Positions 35,275 to 45,244 of a stretch of 61,306 nt of DNA are shown here, in pieces. The notes beneath the pieces were generated by a model, which was not told where the DNA came from, searched no databases, and saw only the letters and a list, made by a program, of their open reading frames with translations. The DNA is from Deltaproteobacteria bacterium. GTDB lineage: Bacteria > Myxococcota_A > Polyangia > Polyangiales > Polyangiaceae. The translations under genes and the position numbers were made by a program. The stretch is taken from assembly GCA_016218915.1 (NCBI GenBank), contig JACRCQ010000010.1, positions 1 to 61,306 on the forward strand, written 5' to 3'. Each line of letters begins with the position of its first letter. Within the stretch, counting starts at the first letter, position 1.

Positions 35275-35746
35275 CGCCATCGAACTGCGCGCTCGCGAGC
35301 CCGTGGCAAGCTGCCTCATCCGTAAGCTGATCGTTCCACGCATCTACTTCGAGGCGGAGTGGCCACTCGGCTCGGGAGCAACTGTCGATGTCCTTGCAAT
35401 CGATCGCGACGGGTCAGGTGACGCCCACGTAGTCGTCGTCCGAGAACGCGCTGGCGACGCACTAGCGACCGTTCCGGATCTGCTCGGCCAGCCTGGACCA
35501 TTCCGATGGATCGCGTTCATGCGAGGAACGGAAGACGACGCAGCGGGGCAAGCGCTCGTCGCCCAAGAAGTCTTGTACGCTCGGGGAACCGCGGGGCGCG
35601 TTGGCGTGATCGAAGTTGTGACGATGGAGAGCGGCACGCTCGGCGCCAATATCAGGATCTCCGCAGAGCGGTTTCCCGGAGCATTCTACGACGTCGCCAC
35701 GGCGTTCTCTGGCTCGCACAAGGCCGACATCCAGTTCGGCGGCTGA
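35267..35746 (+). CDS. Partner protein with possible PD-(D/E)XK-type fold
   Basis: A 159-residue protein of unknown family. Residues 25-60 (EAEWPLGSGATVDVLAIDRDG followed by DAHVVVVRERA) resemble the D-x(n)-[ED]-x-K core strand pair of PD-(D/E)XK nucleases, but the E-x-K triad reads V-x-R and would be inactive in that form. The later part (RFPGAFYDVATAFSGSHKAD) has no motif I can name. The ATG is preceded by AAGGAG at 8 bases and overlaps the HEPN-like gene's stop, so it is probably its partner or regulator. The nuclease reading is a fold guess only. Confidence 0.5.
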   Translation: MPNAIELRAREPVASCLIRKLIVPRIYFEAEWPLGSGATVDVLAIDRDGSGDAHVVVVRERAGDALATVPDLLGQPGPFRWIAFMRGTEDDAAGQALVAQEVLYARGTAGRVGVIEVVTMESGTLGANIRISAERFPGAFYDVATAFSGSHKADIQFGG

Positions 35747-36059
35747 CCCTTCCCGACCATTGCTGCGCAAGCCGCGACCGTCGAGTACGCTCTGATCGCC
35801 GCTCCGGTGTATTGAGGACTCGGTGCTCTAGCCGATCATCAACGCCCAATGGGCGGCATCAGGATCCGCTGCGATCGACGCCTGCCGGCCATCGTGGTTC
35901 GCCGCAGTTGGATCTGAGGGGTGACCAATGAAGCCTGAGGAACTACTGGAGAAGGTTTGCGATCAGCGGTCCTTTGTCGCGTTCGTCGAAGCAATGGCGA
36001 AACGGAGAGTAGCGCGGGGACTACTTCGCCCAAGTAGGAGTCGCGAAATCGGTTCTGCT
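35747..36059. other. Scar region: no intact gene, holds a duplicated gene tail and a truncated gene start
   Basis: About 310 bases with no intact gene. It contains a 58-base copy of the C-terminal end of the Fic-like gene (35824-35881) and a truncated gene start at 35928. It ends just before the Fic-like gene's own tail. No hairpin or promoter is evident. Confidence 0.55.
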
Positions 36060-36113
36060 CTAGCCGATCAACAACGCCCACCGGGCTGCGTCCGGCTCAG
36101 CCGCTATCAACGC
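35824..36113. repeat. Diverged duplicate of the Fic-like gene's 3' end
   Basis: Bases 35824-35881 and 36056-36113 are aligned in the same orientation with many point differences and share the start TGCTCTAGCCGATCA. Read leftward, the right copy is the true 3' end of the Fic-like gene (RQALIAAEPDAARWALLIG, TAG). The left copy encodes RQASIAADPDAAHWALMIG followed by TAG in the same frame: 14 of 19 residues are shared. Substitutions are mostly conservative, which points to a relic of a second paralogue rather than a copying error. Both copies are followed (to the left) by unrelated sequence. Confidence 0.7.
35928..36011 (+). pseudogene. Truncated 5' end of a DUF7660-like gene
   Basis: An ATG at 35928, preceded by GAGGGGTGACCA, begins MKPEELLEKVCDQRSFVAF and goes on EAMAKRR, after which the reading frame loses protein-like character. 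The opening pattern (LLEKV..., then FxxFVEAM) matches what I recall as DUF7660 proteins, small ones often found as immunity or accessory genes. A second phase of the same DNA (GDYFAQVGVAKSVLL, ending with TAG at 36061) may be the rest after a frameshift. No complete gene remains. Confidence 0.4.
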
Positions 36114-37436
36114 CTGACGTTCCGCATCGTCCTTGGCCTCAGACACGCGCGAGAGGAGCGCCTGCGATCGCAGCTTGCGCTCTCGCAGCACCGCAAAGCG
36201 TCGCGCAGGATCGTCCTCGAGCACAGTCCAGCCTGATACCGCCCGCTCGAACGCGCGTGCGTAGGCCCCAGGCTCGAGCCTGAGCGCGAGCAGATCCAGC
36301 ACGAGGTGGGGAATGCCCGCGCCAAGCCCCTGGGTAAGGAGGGCATTGACGATGTTCATCGCCACGGACTGGTTGGCGCAGTGGAACGGGTGGAGACGCA
36401 CGAACGCCTGGTGGAACCGCGCACAGCCGTCGATCAGCGCAGGCCGATCTGCCCGCTTCGCTGCTTCCGACGCCCGCGCGAGCTGGGCTCGCAGCTCCTC
36501 GAAATGCTCCTCGCGCATGGGCCGCGGAGGGCAGAACCAAGAACGCGCGCGATCGTCTCTCTCCGAGCGCGCCAGGAGCACCCTCCCCCAAGGTATGCCC
36601 TGCACCACGTGATCGCGCTGCGCATCGCCCGCGCCATCGTCCCCCAGCTCGCGATACAGCGTCCGGTGATACCCCTCACCTCCCACGAACGAGACATTCA
36701 CGCGCGGGCCATCGAGGAAGACATTGCACGCCGCGCGCTCGATCACGCGCGGCTCGTCCTCGAACAGCCCGCCTGGCGCCACACGCTGCTCTGCAGACGG
36801 GCTTGCCGGCATGTAGAAGCTGTCCAGGGAGCGCCCCATGAGCGCCAGCACGTGCAGCTCGCGCAGCAGGGTCAGAAGCTCGGTCGCGCTCGCCAGCGCA
36901 TCCATCCGCTCGATCAGCCGCACGCGCACGTCGCGCATGTTCTGCCAGTAGGCGCGCTCGACCGCATAGGGTGCGCACGGAAATCTGACGATCTGGACCG
37001 CTGGCAAGGCCCGCTCGAGCTCGGTGACCGCAGCCGGAGCGAACACCACAGCGCCAAACGTGCCGCGTAGAAAGCGTGCGAGCTTGTCCTGATCCACGCC
37101 AGAATCCCAGAGCACTTCGGCCAGGCACCGTCGTCCGTCGATGCACTCGAGGATGCGCTGGGCATCCCTTCGTGACAGCCCGGCCAGCTCCAGGTCGATC
37201 GACCCATCCATGCCCTGCAGGCGCAGCGATCGCCCTCGCTCCTGAAGATGCAGGCCGGGCAAGGCTGCGACGACGTCGTCCTTGCGCGGCTCGAATCTGG
37301 GCTTGTCCTCGGCGAAGAGATAGTCCCGTCCGGATGCAGGGCGCCGCTGCTCCTTGAGCCACTGCACGTAGTCGAGCAACGCAGGGGGCACGCGTGCGAT
37401 GTGCGCGAGACGCTCGGAGAGCAGGTCAGCGGTCAT
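36060..37436 (-). CDS. Degenerate Fic-fold protein with an added N-terminal domain
   Basis: A 458-residue protein. Residues about 82-130 (LELAGLSRRDAQRILECIDG followed by a Trp/Leu helix) resemble a winged-helix or RRE/PqqD-like small domain. The C-terminal 150 residues have a Fic fold: a helix ending FHQAFVRLHPFHCANQSVAM (HPFHCANQS at 349-357). The Fic active loop HPFxxGNGR is thus altered at three positions (G to A, G to Q, R to S), so AMP transfer in the usual way would be unlikely. A GRHYxxF-like inhibitory helix is not seen. No SD at the ATG (37434-37436). Leftward, its tail is duplicated at 35824. Partner and target unknown. Confidence 0.7.
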   Translation of the reverse strand: MTADLLSERLAHIARVPPALLDYVQWLKEQRRPASGRDYLFAEDKPRFEPRKDDVVAALPGLHLQERGRSLRLQGMDGSIDLELAGLSRRDAQRILECIDGRRCLAEVLWDSGVDQDKLARFLRGTFGAVVFAPAAVTELERALPAVQIVRFPCAPYAVERAYWQNMRDVRVRLIERMDALASATELLTLLRELHVLALMGRSLDSFYMPASPSAEQRVAPGGLFEDEPRVIERAACNVFLDGPRVNVSFVGGEGYHRTLYRELGDDGAGDAQRDHVVQGIPWGRVLLARSERDDRARSWFCPPRPMREEHFEELRAQLARASEAAKRADRPALIDGCARFHQAFVRLHPFHCANQSVAMNIVNALLTQGLGAGIPHLVLDLLALRLEPGAYARAFERAVSGWTVLEDDPARRFAVLRERKLRSQALLSRVSEAKDDAERQALIAAEPDAARWALLIG

Positions 37437-37531
37437 GTTGGGAAGATGCTAGTTCACGAGGGGCGATCCGGGAACGGATACGCGGAGAGCCGTCTGCAGC
37501 GGGGGTCGTGCTAGGCTGCATCCCACGTGTC

Positions 37532-38341
37532 ATGGCGAGCTGGTATCGAACGATCCTGTTGATCGCGTTGGCCTCCCTGGGCTCTGGGTGCCGGGGCTGT
37601 GACGGGTCGGTCGAAGGCACAGCGCCCCAGGTCGAGCCCGGCCATCCGATCGATCGATGCAGCAAGGCGCTGGCCGCCATTGCGCAGCTTCCGCCCGAGC
37701 AGCTGAGCCAGTGGCCTGACGTGTACGCGCAGGGGTGCGCGGGCCTGTACAAGCAGCCGCGGTGCCATGCGGCCTGGCTTGCGATGACGGACGCTGCGCC
37801 GCCCGAGCGCACGAAAGCCGTGATCCTCGCCTGCTCCGACGAGTACTGCCCGATCGTGAACCAGCCCCCTCCCGCGATTTGCGGGATGGATCGAAGCACC
37901 TTGGACGCAGCTCGGTTGACTGCCTACTGGGCTGACCTCCACGCCTACATCCTGGCCCGGGAGCTTGGAACGACGCCGGACTCCGGCGCAGTGGAAGCGA
38001 TCAACCGCCTGTTCGTGCCGATCTCGATTCCTGTCGAGCGTCCTGGCGATGCGGCACAATCCCAGCCGGCCATGGTGATCAGGATCTCGCTGGTCGGCGG
38101 CAAGGTCGAGGTGACGATCGGACAGGATGGGGGCGACAAGAAGTGGGTGATCCCGGCTTCGCCTGCCGACACGGACATGAAGGATCTGAAGCAGGAGTTC
38201 GTGAGGACGGCTCCCACGCCTGATTCGCGCGCGGTCATCGAGTCTTCTGGAGAGGTCCCGTACGGTGCGGTGATGAAGGTGCTCGAATCGGCCAAGGAAG
38301 CGGGATACTCGAAAATCGCCCTATCGGTGTCGCGCCTCTGA
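37532..38341 (+). CDS. Lipoprotein with an ExbD/TolR-like C-terminal domain
   Basis: A 269-residue protein with a lipoprotein signal (ILLIALASLGSGC, Cys at about 19) and a Cys-rich region (residues 18-125, several Cys such as QGCAGLYKQPRCHAAW). The C-terminal segment, from about 170, resembles the periplasmic domain of ExbD/TolR (LVGGKVEVTIGQ, then RAVIESSGEVPYGAVMKVLE). In ExbD this domain sits after a transmembrane helix and helps harness proton flow; here it is on a lipoprotein instead. The gene is divergent from the Fic-like gene, with 95 bases between starts, and 80 bases before hutU. Confidence 0.68.
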   Translation: MASWYRTILLIALASLGSGCRGCDGSVEGTAPQVEPGHPIDRCSKALAAIAQLPPEQLSQWPDVYAQGCAGLYKQPRCHAAWLAMTDAAPPERTKAVILACSDEYCPIVNQPPPAICGMDRSTLDAARLTAYWADLHAYILARELGTTPDSGAVEAINRLFVPISIPVERPGDAAQSQPAMVIRISLVGGKVEVTIGQDGGDKKWVIPASPADTDMKDLKQEFVRTAPTPDSRAVIESSGEVPYGAVMKVLESAKEAGYSKIALSVSRL

Positions 38342-38421
38342 ACTGCGGTGCATGGGCGTTGACCCCTCCGGCCGATCGTCGCACAACTCCATCCCCTTCG
38401 AACCATCAGGAGCGGATCGTC

Positions 38422-40443
<2,022 letters not shown>

Positions 40444-40444
40444 C

Positions 40445-40600
40445 ATGGGTCCCATGGTGGGATGGTTCAGACGCAACTGGTGGATGTTCTTCGCCGTGCT
40501 CGCAGGCCCGGCGCTCGCAATCCTCTCGCTGCTTCTCGTGCGATGGCTGCGGATCGCGGACGAGCAACCCAGGGAGCTTCCGGAAGAGGGAGAATCCTGA
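40445..40600 (+). CDS. 51-residue single-pass membrane peptide after hutU
   Basis: A short frame beginning ATG one base after the hutU TAA and ending TGA. The product has a short basic/aromatic N-terminus (MGPMVGWFRRNWWMFFAV), one hydrophobic helix (FFAVLAGPALAILSLLLVRW) and an acidic C-terminus (QPRELPEEGES). The close spacing to hutU suggests co-translation; no ribosome site is needed beyond that coupling. It resembles small membrane peptides by composition only; there is no family to name. Confidence 0.5.
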   Translation: MGPMVGWFRRNWWMFFAVLAGPALAILSLLLVRWLRIADEQPRELPEEGES

Positions 40601-40603
40601 GCT

Positions 40604-42388
40604 CTACTTCCTCCAAACCACCACGCGGCGGGTGCCTGGATCACCGCCCAGCGCCTGTCTCCCACGCACCTTGATCGTCTTGCCGAGCGGAAGCTTGATC
40701 GGCTGTATCGGACCGTCCAGGGTCCACGCAGCTCCCTCGGTCAGCGGCACAATCCAAGGCGCGCGCTTGACCAGCCCCACGGCAACCGTCAGGTCTCTGC
40801 CCTGGCGTCCGGAGATCGTCGCACCATCGGCCTGATCAATCACGCCGTCGGTCGTGCTCGGCTCAAACCCAAGCAAGGTCATGCGGCGTGCAAACGCGAG
40901 CATCCTGGCCGCGGACTTCAGCCCTTCCTTGTCGGTCACGCCCTGGAACATGGCGAGCCAGACCGGGTACTTCGCCTCTGCTGCACCCTGGGTCTTGGCT
41001 GGAGCGTCGGACCGCCACACCTGGGGACGCGACTGCGCGCACACCAGCGTACGTGGCACCTCGGCTGGCGCAAGCTCGGGCAGGCAAGCGTAGGGCACAG
41101 GCGGCGAAACCTCAGGGAAGAACGACCCCAGCGCACCCATGGAAAACGACACGACCATTGCATCGAGCTTCCCGGGAAGCCCGGTCGAGTCAGGCGTGAC
41201 GATCGTGTTGGGCGCCACTGAGCTGGCCTTGAGCGAGGCAATTGCATCCGGCTGCAGATCCTTGTCCTCGTAGAGCAGCTTGAGGTCATCAAGCTTGAGC
41301 CTCGTGGCAAGCTCATGCAGCCCTGCCAGCCCTCCCAGCTTCTCGCTGGCCGTGTGCGCGACGATCAGGTTGCCGGTGGAGCCCTTGGGACGCCAGAACG
41401 AGAAGGTCTTGGCCCCGGCGTAGGAGCAAAGCCCCACAGCTCCCGTGGTGTCCGGGACCAGGCGCTTTCCCTCGTCAGAACGCACCGAGTAGTGCATGCC
41501 CGGCTTGTCCGGTGCAGCGATGTAGCACCGCTCCTTTTCAGCGCGAAGCACGCCAAACGTCCGATCGGTCGGAAACAGCCCGGTCGGGTCCATGCCTTCT
41601 GCCAGGAACCGAGCGGCAGCCTCGGGCTTCTTGGGGTCGATCGGCTGCAGATCAGCCTCGCGGTTGAGCCCTGACCAGCTCTTGAAGGCCGGGTCGGAGC
41701 AGCCGAGCGAGGTCGGATCATCCGGGTAGGCAAAGGGGCGCAGATCGCGGGTCGCGAGCACTTCGGCACCACCCACCTCGGCCGCATGTCTGCTCAGCCA
41801 GCGCAACGCCACGCGCGGCAGCGATGTGTCCGGGTACTTCACCGTCACCCGCTCAGCTTCGCATGTGCACCAGACCACGCCCTTGCCATCGAGAGCGATC
41901 GCCTTGGGACGCTCCACGTGAACGGAGATCATCTCCTTTCCGCCGAGCGGGATCGCTGCGATGGCCGAGCAGCTGTCAGCCGGCACGTCGATCACCAGGC
42001 CGGCGGTGGGCACGTCGAACCATTCTTTGGCCGTGTTGAATCCGATGGTGGTCAGGGGCTTGCTCACCTCGTCGAGCCCGCCTCTAAGGGAGTCGGCTGT
42101 GGCAGCCTCGCGCATCACGGCTCGGGTCAGTGGGATGCCCGCAGCCACCGCTGCCACGGTCGCGATGCTCACGATGATGATCTGCCTCTTGCGTGCGCGC
42201 TGCTTCTTCTCGCGCAGGGCCTTCTGCTGGGCTGCGAACCGGGCGCTGGCCTCGAACTGCTCCTCCGTGGTGGCCTTCATCTGGTCATCCCAGGTCTCCA
42301 CCACCGGGCCGGACGAAACCGACCCATCCATGTCGAATTCGCGTAGGCCGTGGCTGCTGCCAGGGCCAGAGCTATCGGATTCAGCCAT
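40604..42388 (-). CDS. Large membrane-anchored protein of unknown function
   Basis: A 594-residue protein with a cytoplasmic N-terminal part (acidic, Ser-rich, then a basic KKQRARKRQ) and a transmembrane helix near residues 68-85 (IIIVSIATVAAVAAGIPL). The outer region of about 500 residues has mixed alpha/beta character and Cys pairs (WCTCEAER), but no motif I recognise. It resembles the large single-pass unknowns common in myxobacteria. The start ATG (complement 42386-42388) is preceded by GAGGCAACGG; a GTG five codons earlier is possible. It runs opposite to its neighbours. Confidence 0.65.
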   Translation of the reverse strand: MAESDSSGPGSSHGLREFDMDGSVSSGPVVETWDDQMKATTEEQFEASARFAAQQKALREKKQRARKRQIIIVSIATVAAVAAGIPLTRAVMREAATADSLRGGLDEVSKPLTTIGFNTAKEWFDVPTAGLVIDVPADSCSAIAAIPLGGKEMISVHVERPKAIALDGKGVVWCTCEAERVTVKYPDTSLPRVALRWLSRHAAEVGGAEVLATRDLRPFAYPDDPTSLGCSDPAFKSWSGLNREADLQPIDPKKPEAAARFLAEGMDPTGLFPTDRTFGVLRAEKERCYIAAPDKPGMHYSVRSDEGKRLVPDTTGAVGLCSYAGAKTFSFWRPKGSTGNLIVAHTASEKLGGLAGLHELATRLKLDDLKLLYEDKDLQPDAIASLKASSVAPNTIVTPDSTGLPGKLDAMVVSFSMGALGSFFPEVSPPVPYACLPELAPAEVPRTLVCAQSRPQVWRSDAPAKTQGAAEAKYPVWLAMFQGVTDKEGLKSAARMLAFARRMTLLGFEPSTTDGVIDQADGATISGRQGRDLTVAVGLVKRAPWIVPLTEGAAWTLDGPIQPIKLPLGKTIKVRGRQALGGDPGTRRVVVWRK

Positions 42389-42553
42389 GATCCGTTGCCT
42401 CACTCGGGGAACCGGGCTGCCGTGCGCACAGGGCGCTCACCCCAGGCTGGGGGTGCTTGTGGCTGGTCATGGCCTGGATGATGCCAGACCCGGCAGGTCC
42501 AAGGAAACCCGAAGCCGCCATGCACGGAGGATTGACCCTGATAAGCTGTTCAC

Positions 42554-43081
42554 GTGGCTCTATTCCCACCGCTCGACCAGGACCCCGAGGAGGTCCGCAG
42601 GCTCCTGGCCCCTTTGCGAAACGATCTCTCCGTGGCGATCTACAACCACGGCAACCCGTTCTCCGTAGGGGGCATCATCCGCGTCGCACATAGTTTTCTG
42701 GTGCGCGAGATCCTCATCATCGGCAGCGAACCCTTCTACGAAAAGGCATCCATGGGGATGCACCGCTACGAGACCGTGCGGGTGTTCGAAGGGGAGGAGC
42801 CGTTCCTCCAGTGCGTTGGGGACCGGCCGCTCTGGGCTGTGGAAAAGGACCATGCCACGATCAGCCTGTTCGCGGTCGAGCAGTACCCGCGCGAGGTCGT
42901 GTTGCTGTTCGGAAGCGAGCGCGCAGGCCTCTCCCCAACCTTGATCGCCCGTGCAGACCAGATCGTGGGTATCCCGATGTACGGGGTGAACCACTCCTAC
43001 CCTGTCGCCATCGCAGCAGGCATGGTGCTGTGCGATTGGGCACGACGCCGCTACAAGCCCGGGACCGTGGTTGCAGGCTGA
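42554..43081 (+). CDS. TrmH/SpoU-family RNA 2'-O-methyltransferase
   Basis: A 175-residue SPOUT-class methyltransferase. The family motifs are visible: an N-terminal HGNPFSVGGIIRVAHSF (motif 1, with N, R), VLLFGSERAGLS (motif 2 with the conserved E and G), and the closing GIPMYGVNHSYPVAIAAGMVLCDW (motif 3, knot). Such enzymes methylate tRNA or rRNA ribose. The exact site cannot be told. The start is GTG at 42554, right after a purine-rich stretch (GGAGG about 20 bases upstream, too far to be ideal). Its 3' end faces the secreted-protein gene. Confidence 0.85.
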   Translation: MALFPPLDQDPEEVRRLLAPLRNDLSVAIYNHGNPFSVGGIIRVAHSFLVREILIIGSEPFYEKASMGMHRYETVRVFEGEEPFLQCVGDRPLWAVEKDHATISLFAVEQYPREVVLLFGSERAGLSPTLIARADQIVGIPMYGVNHSYPVAIAAGMVLCDWARRRYKPGTVVAG

Positions 43082-43087
43082 AATCAG

Positions 43088-44146
43088 CTACTTCCGGGGG
43101 ACGCCGCCGTCCGGCACCGGGATCGCGATCCCCAGGTCCGAAGCCTTGACCCAGAACCCCTTCTCATCGGTCGGCATCACGTGCAGCGCCTTGGGAATCA
43201 CCGATGCCCACGACAGGATGATGTCGAGCACGTAGACCTCGGAGCCTGACTCGATCTCGCCGATGACCGGGGCAGCATCCCCGCGACCGAACCGAATGGG
43301 GATCGCGTGCGTGGCTTGTACGATCCGAAGGTAGTTGGAGAGCGCGAGGCTCGGCGGGTTCTGGACGCTCTCGGCCGGGATCGCCTGGTCCATCATCTCG
43401 CCCTGGGGAAGAGCCTTGACGTCGCTTCTCTTCACCCACGCGTCCACGTACAGCTCGAAACGGGACAGCACGTGTACGTAGGCGCCGCGCGTCTCCGTGC
43501 TCCAGAGCAGAATGCTGCTTCCGTCGCCGGAGGCGTGGAGGGTGTAGGAGAGATCGCCTGCAGATGATCCGTGCAGATCGAGCTCGTTGCGCTGCGCAAC
43601 ATAGCCGCGAGCATTCCCGGGAGTATCGAACACGGGCGGGGTGGTGCGTCCGAAGCTCAAGGCATCGCACGATGCATTGGCCTGGACAGGCTGGCCAATC
43701 GAGCCGCGGGCAGGCAGCTCGACCCGAAGTCGGCCGGGCGAAGCCCCCAGCACGCGCAGCTGGCGTCCGCCCGAGATCCAGACGTGATCCGGCGCGACTG
43801 GAATGTCGCGCGAGCTCCACACGTTGATGGAGCGAGCGTCGGTGAACCCCTCGATCCTGAATCCGGCCGCGGTATTGATCTGCATGCGGCCGTTGTTGGA
43901 ATCGGCCGGGAAGTTGGTGGCCCGAAGCGGGGTGATCGCGCCGCTGAACACAGCGATGCGATTTCCGCCTGTGGCGGCCGAGTAGATTGCCTGGTCTTTG
44001 GGGGCAATCGCATTGCCCTGGATCACGCACGAGCTGCCGCTGCCAGTTGCGGGCGGATCGGTCGCTCCGGCATCGGCTGCCAGCCCGCAAAGCCCGACTG
44101 AAAGAAGCGATGCCTGTATCAGCACGCGTCCGCGCCGAGTCGACAT
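43088..44146 (-). CDS. Secreted protein of unknown function
   Basis: A 352-residue protein with a signal peptide (TRRGRVLIQASLLSVGLCGLA). The mature part is beta-rich with segments like GASPGRLRVELPARGSIGQ and GEIESGSEVYVLDIIL, suggesting an SH3-like or beta-barrel region near the C-terminus; no enzyme motif is seen. The start ATG (complement 44144-44146) is well supported by TGGAGG about seven bases upstream on the minus strand. It is divergent from the DHH-like gene, and the two start codons overlap. Confidence 0.65.
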   Translation of the reverse strand: MSTRRGRVLIQASLLSVGLCGLAADAGATDPPATGSGSSCVIQGNAIAPKDQAIYSAATGGNRIAVFSGAITPLRATNFPADSNNGRMQINTAAGFRIEGFTDARSINVWSSRDIPVAPDHVWISGGRQLRVLGASPGRLRVELPARGSIGQPVQANASCDALSFGRTTPPVFDTPGNARGYVAQRNELDLHGSSAGDLSYTLHASGDGSSILLWSTETRGAYVHVLSRFELYVDAWVKRSDVKALPQGEMMDQAIPAESVQNPPSLALSNYLRIVQATHAIPIRFGRGDAAPVIGEIESGSEVYVLDIILSWASVIPKALHVMPTDEKGFWVKASDLGIAIPVPDGGVPRK

Positions 44147-45131
44147 GCTACACCTCCACTTCGCACACCCAGTGTTCGACGGTCCGATTGCTCATAGCAT
44201 GCAACAGCCGATTCGCCCGATCGAAGTCAGTCTGGTCTTCTCCACGCCGCGCAAGCTGCCGCGTGCGCGCGATCTCGTGGGGCGGGTCGTGGTCCTGGAT
44301 CTGGCGTTTGCCTCCGAGGCTTCGGCGGGCGGATTCCTCAAGATCACGCTGCCGTTCATCGAGGCTCTGGGGCCGAGGCTCGCTGCCTGGGTGGATCACC
44401 ACGACCATGCGGAGCATGCCCGGTTCAAGTCCGACAGCCGCTTCGTGCTTGCCACCAAGGCCGAGCATGGCGCCCTGCCCGAGATGATCACGCCCGAGCT
44501 GGTGGCAGCCGCGGGCGTCATCGACACGCTCGTTTGCCACACGGACTTCGATGGTCTGGCGAGCGCGGCCAAGTGGATGCGCGGTGGGATGGAGCCCTAC
44601 CCCGGATGCGACGCAGACGCCCGGGCGATCGATACGCGGCTCGGGACGCCGTCGGAAGACGCAGCCACACTGGATCGCGCGCTGCGGGCGCGCCCCCGCG
44701 ACCAAGGTCTGTTCGGAATCGTGGTCCGTCACCTGGCCACGGGATTGGCTGACCCGTCGCTCTGGGTCCCAATCCGCGAAGCCGCCGATCAAATGCGTCA
44801 GATCGAGGACGACACCCGTCGTCTGGCCCTGGGCTTCGTGCGCCTCGACCCTGGCGTTTCCGTCATAGACATCTCGGGGCATGCAGAGCGAATCGACAAG
44901 ACGCTGCTGTTGCTGTTGGGGCAGTCGCGCGAACGGATCGCGGTGGTGATCGACGCGGGCACGATCAACATGGCAGCGCGGTTCGACAGCGGAGTGGATC
45001 TTCTGCGGATGATGGGGCTTTCCGGGGGAATGCCCACGCGGATCTCGGTGGATCGGAGCCGTCTCGACGACATGTGCAAGGCGTTGGGCGTACGCAAGCA
45101 CGAGCTGGAGGCTGTCCTTATCGGGCAGTGA
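44145..45131 (+). CDS. DHH-like phosphoesterase with rearranged motifs
   Basis: A 328-residue protein with DHH-family signatures. D52 lies in VVVLDLAF (motif II-like), the DHH triad is at 84-86 (WVDHHDH), and after it comes HTDFDGLASAAKWM (132-145), which looks like motif I (HxDxDGxxSA). In ordinary DHH phosphoesterases motif I precedes DHH. A look-alike HPVFDG at 8-13 may be the original, degraded motif I. No DHHA1 motif is clear at the C-terminus. The start at ATG 44145 retains the N-terminal copy; ATG at 44199 is an alternative. Its start overlaps that of the divergent gene. Activity on nucleotides or pyrophosphate is possible but untested. Confidence 0.7.
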   Translation: MLHLHFAHPVFDGPIAHSMQQPIRPIEVSLVFSTPRKLPRARDLVGRVVVLDLAFASEASAGGFLKITLPFIEALGPRLAAWVDHHDHAEHARFKSDSRFVLATKAEHGALPEMITPELVAAAGVIDTLVCHTDFDGLASAAKWMRGGMEPYPGCDADARAIDTRLGTPSEDAATLDRALRARPRDQGLFGIVVRHLATGLADPSLWVPIREAADQMRQIEDDTRRLALGFVRLDPGVSVIDISGHAERIDKTLLLLLGQSRERIAVVIDAGTINMAARFDSGVDLLRMMGLSGGMPTRISVDRSRLDDMCKALGVRKHELEAVLIGQ

Positions 45132-45244
45132 GGTGGCACGCGCAGCTTCCGCGTGCTAGCCCTTAAGGCGGATCGATCATTTACATCCGCGTTGCGGACG
45201 ATCGATGACCTCTTCTTCTTCTACTTACGGGATGGGGTGGCGAC

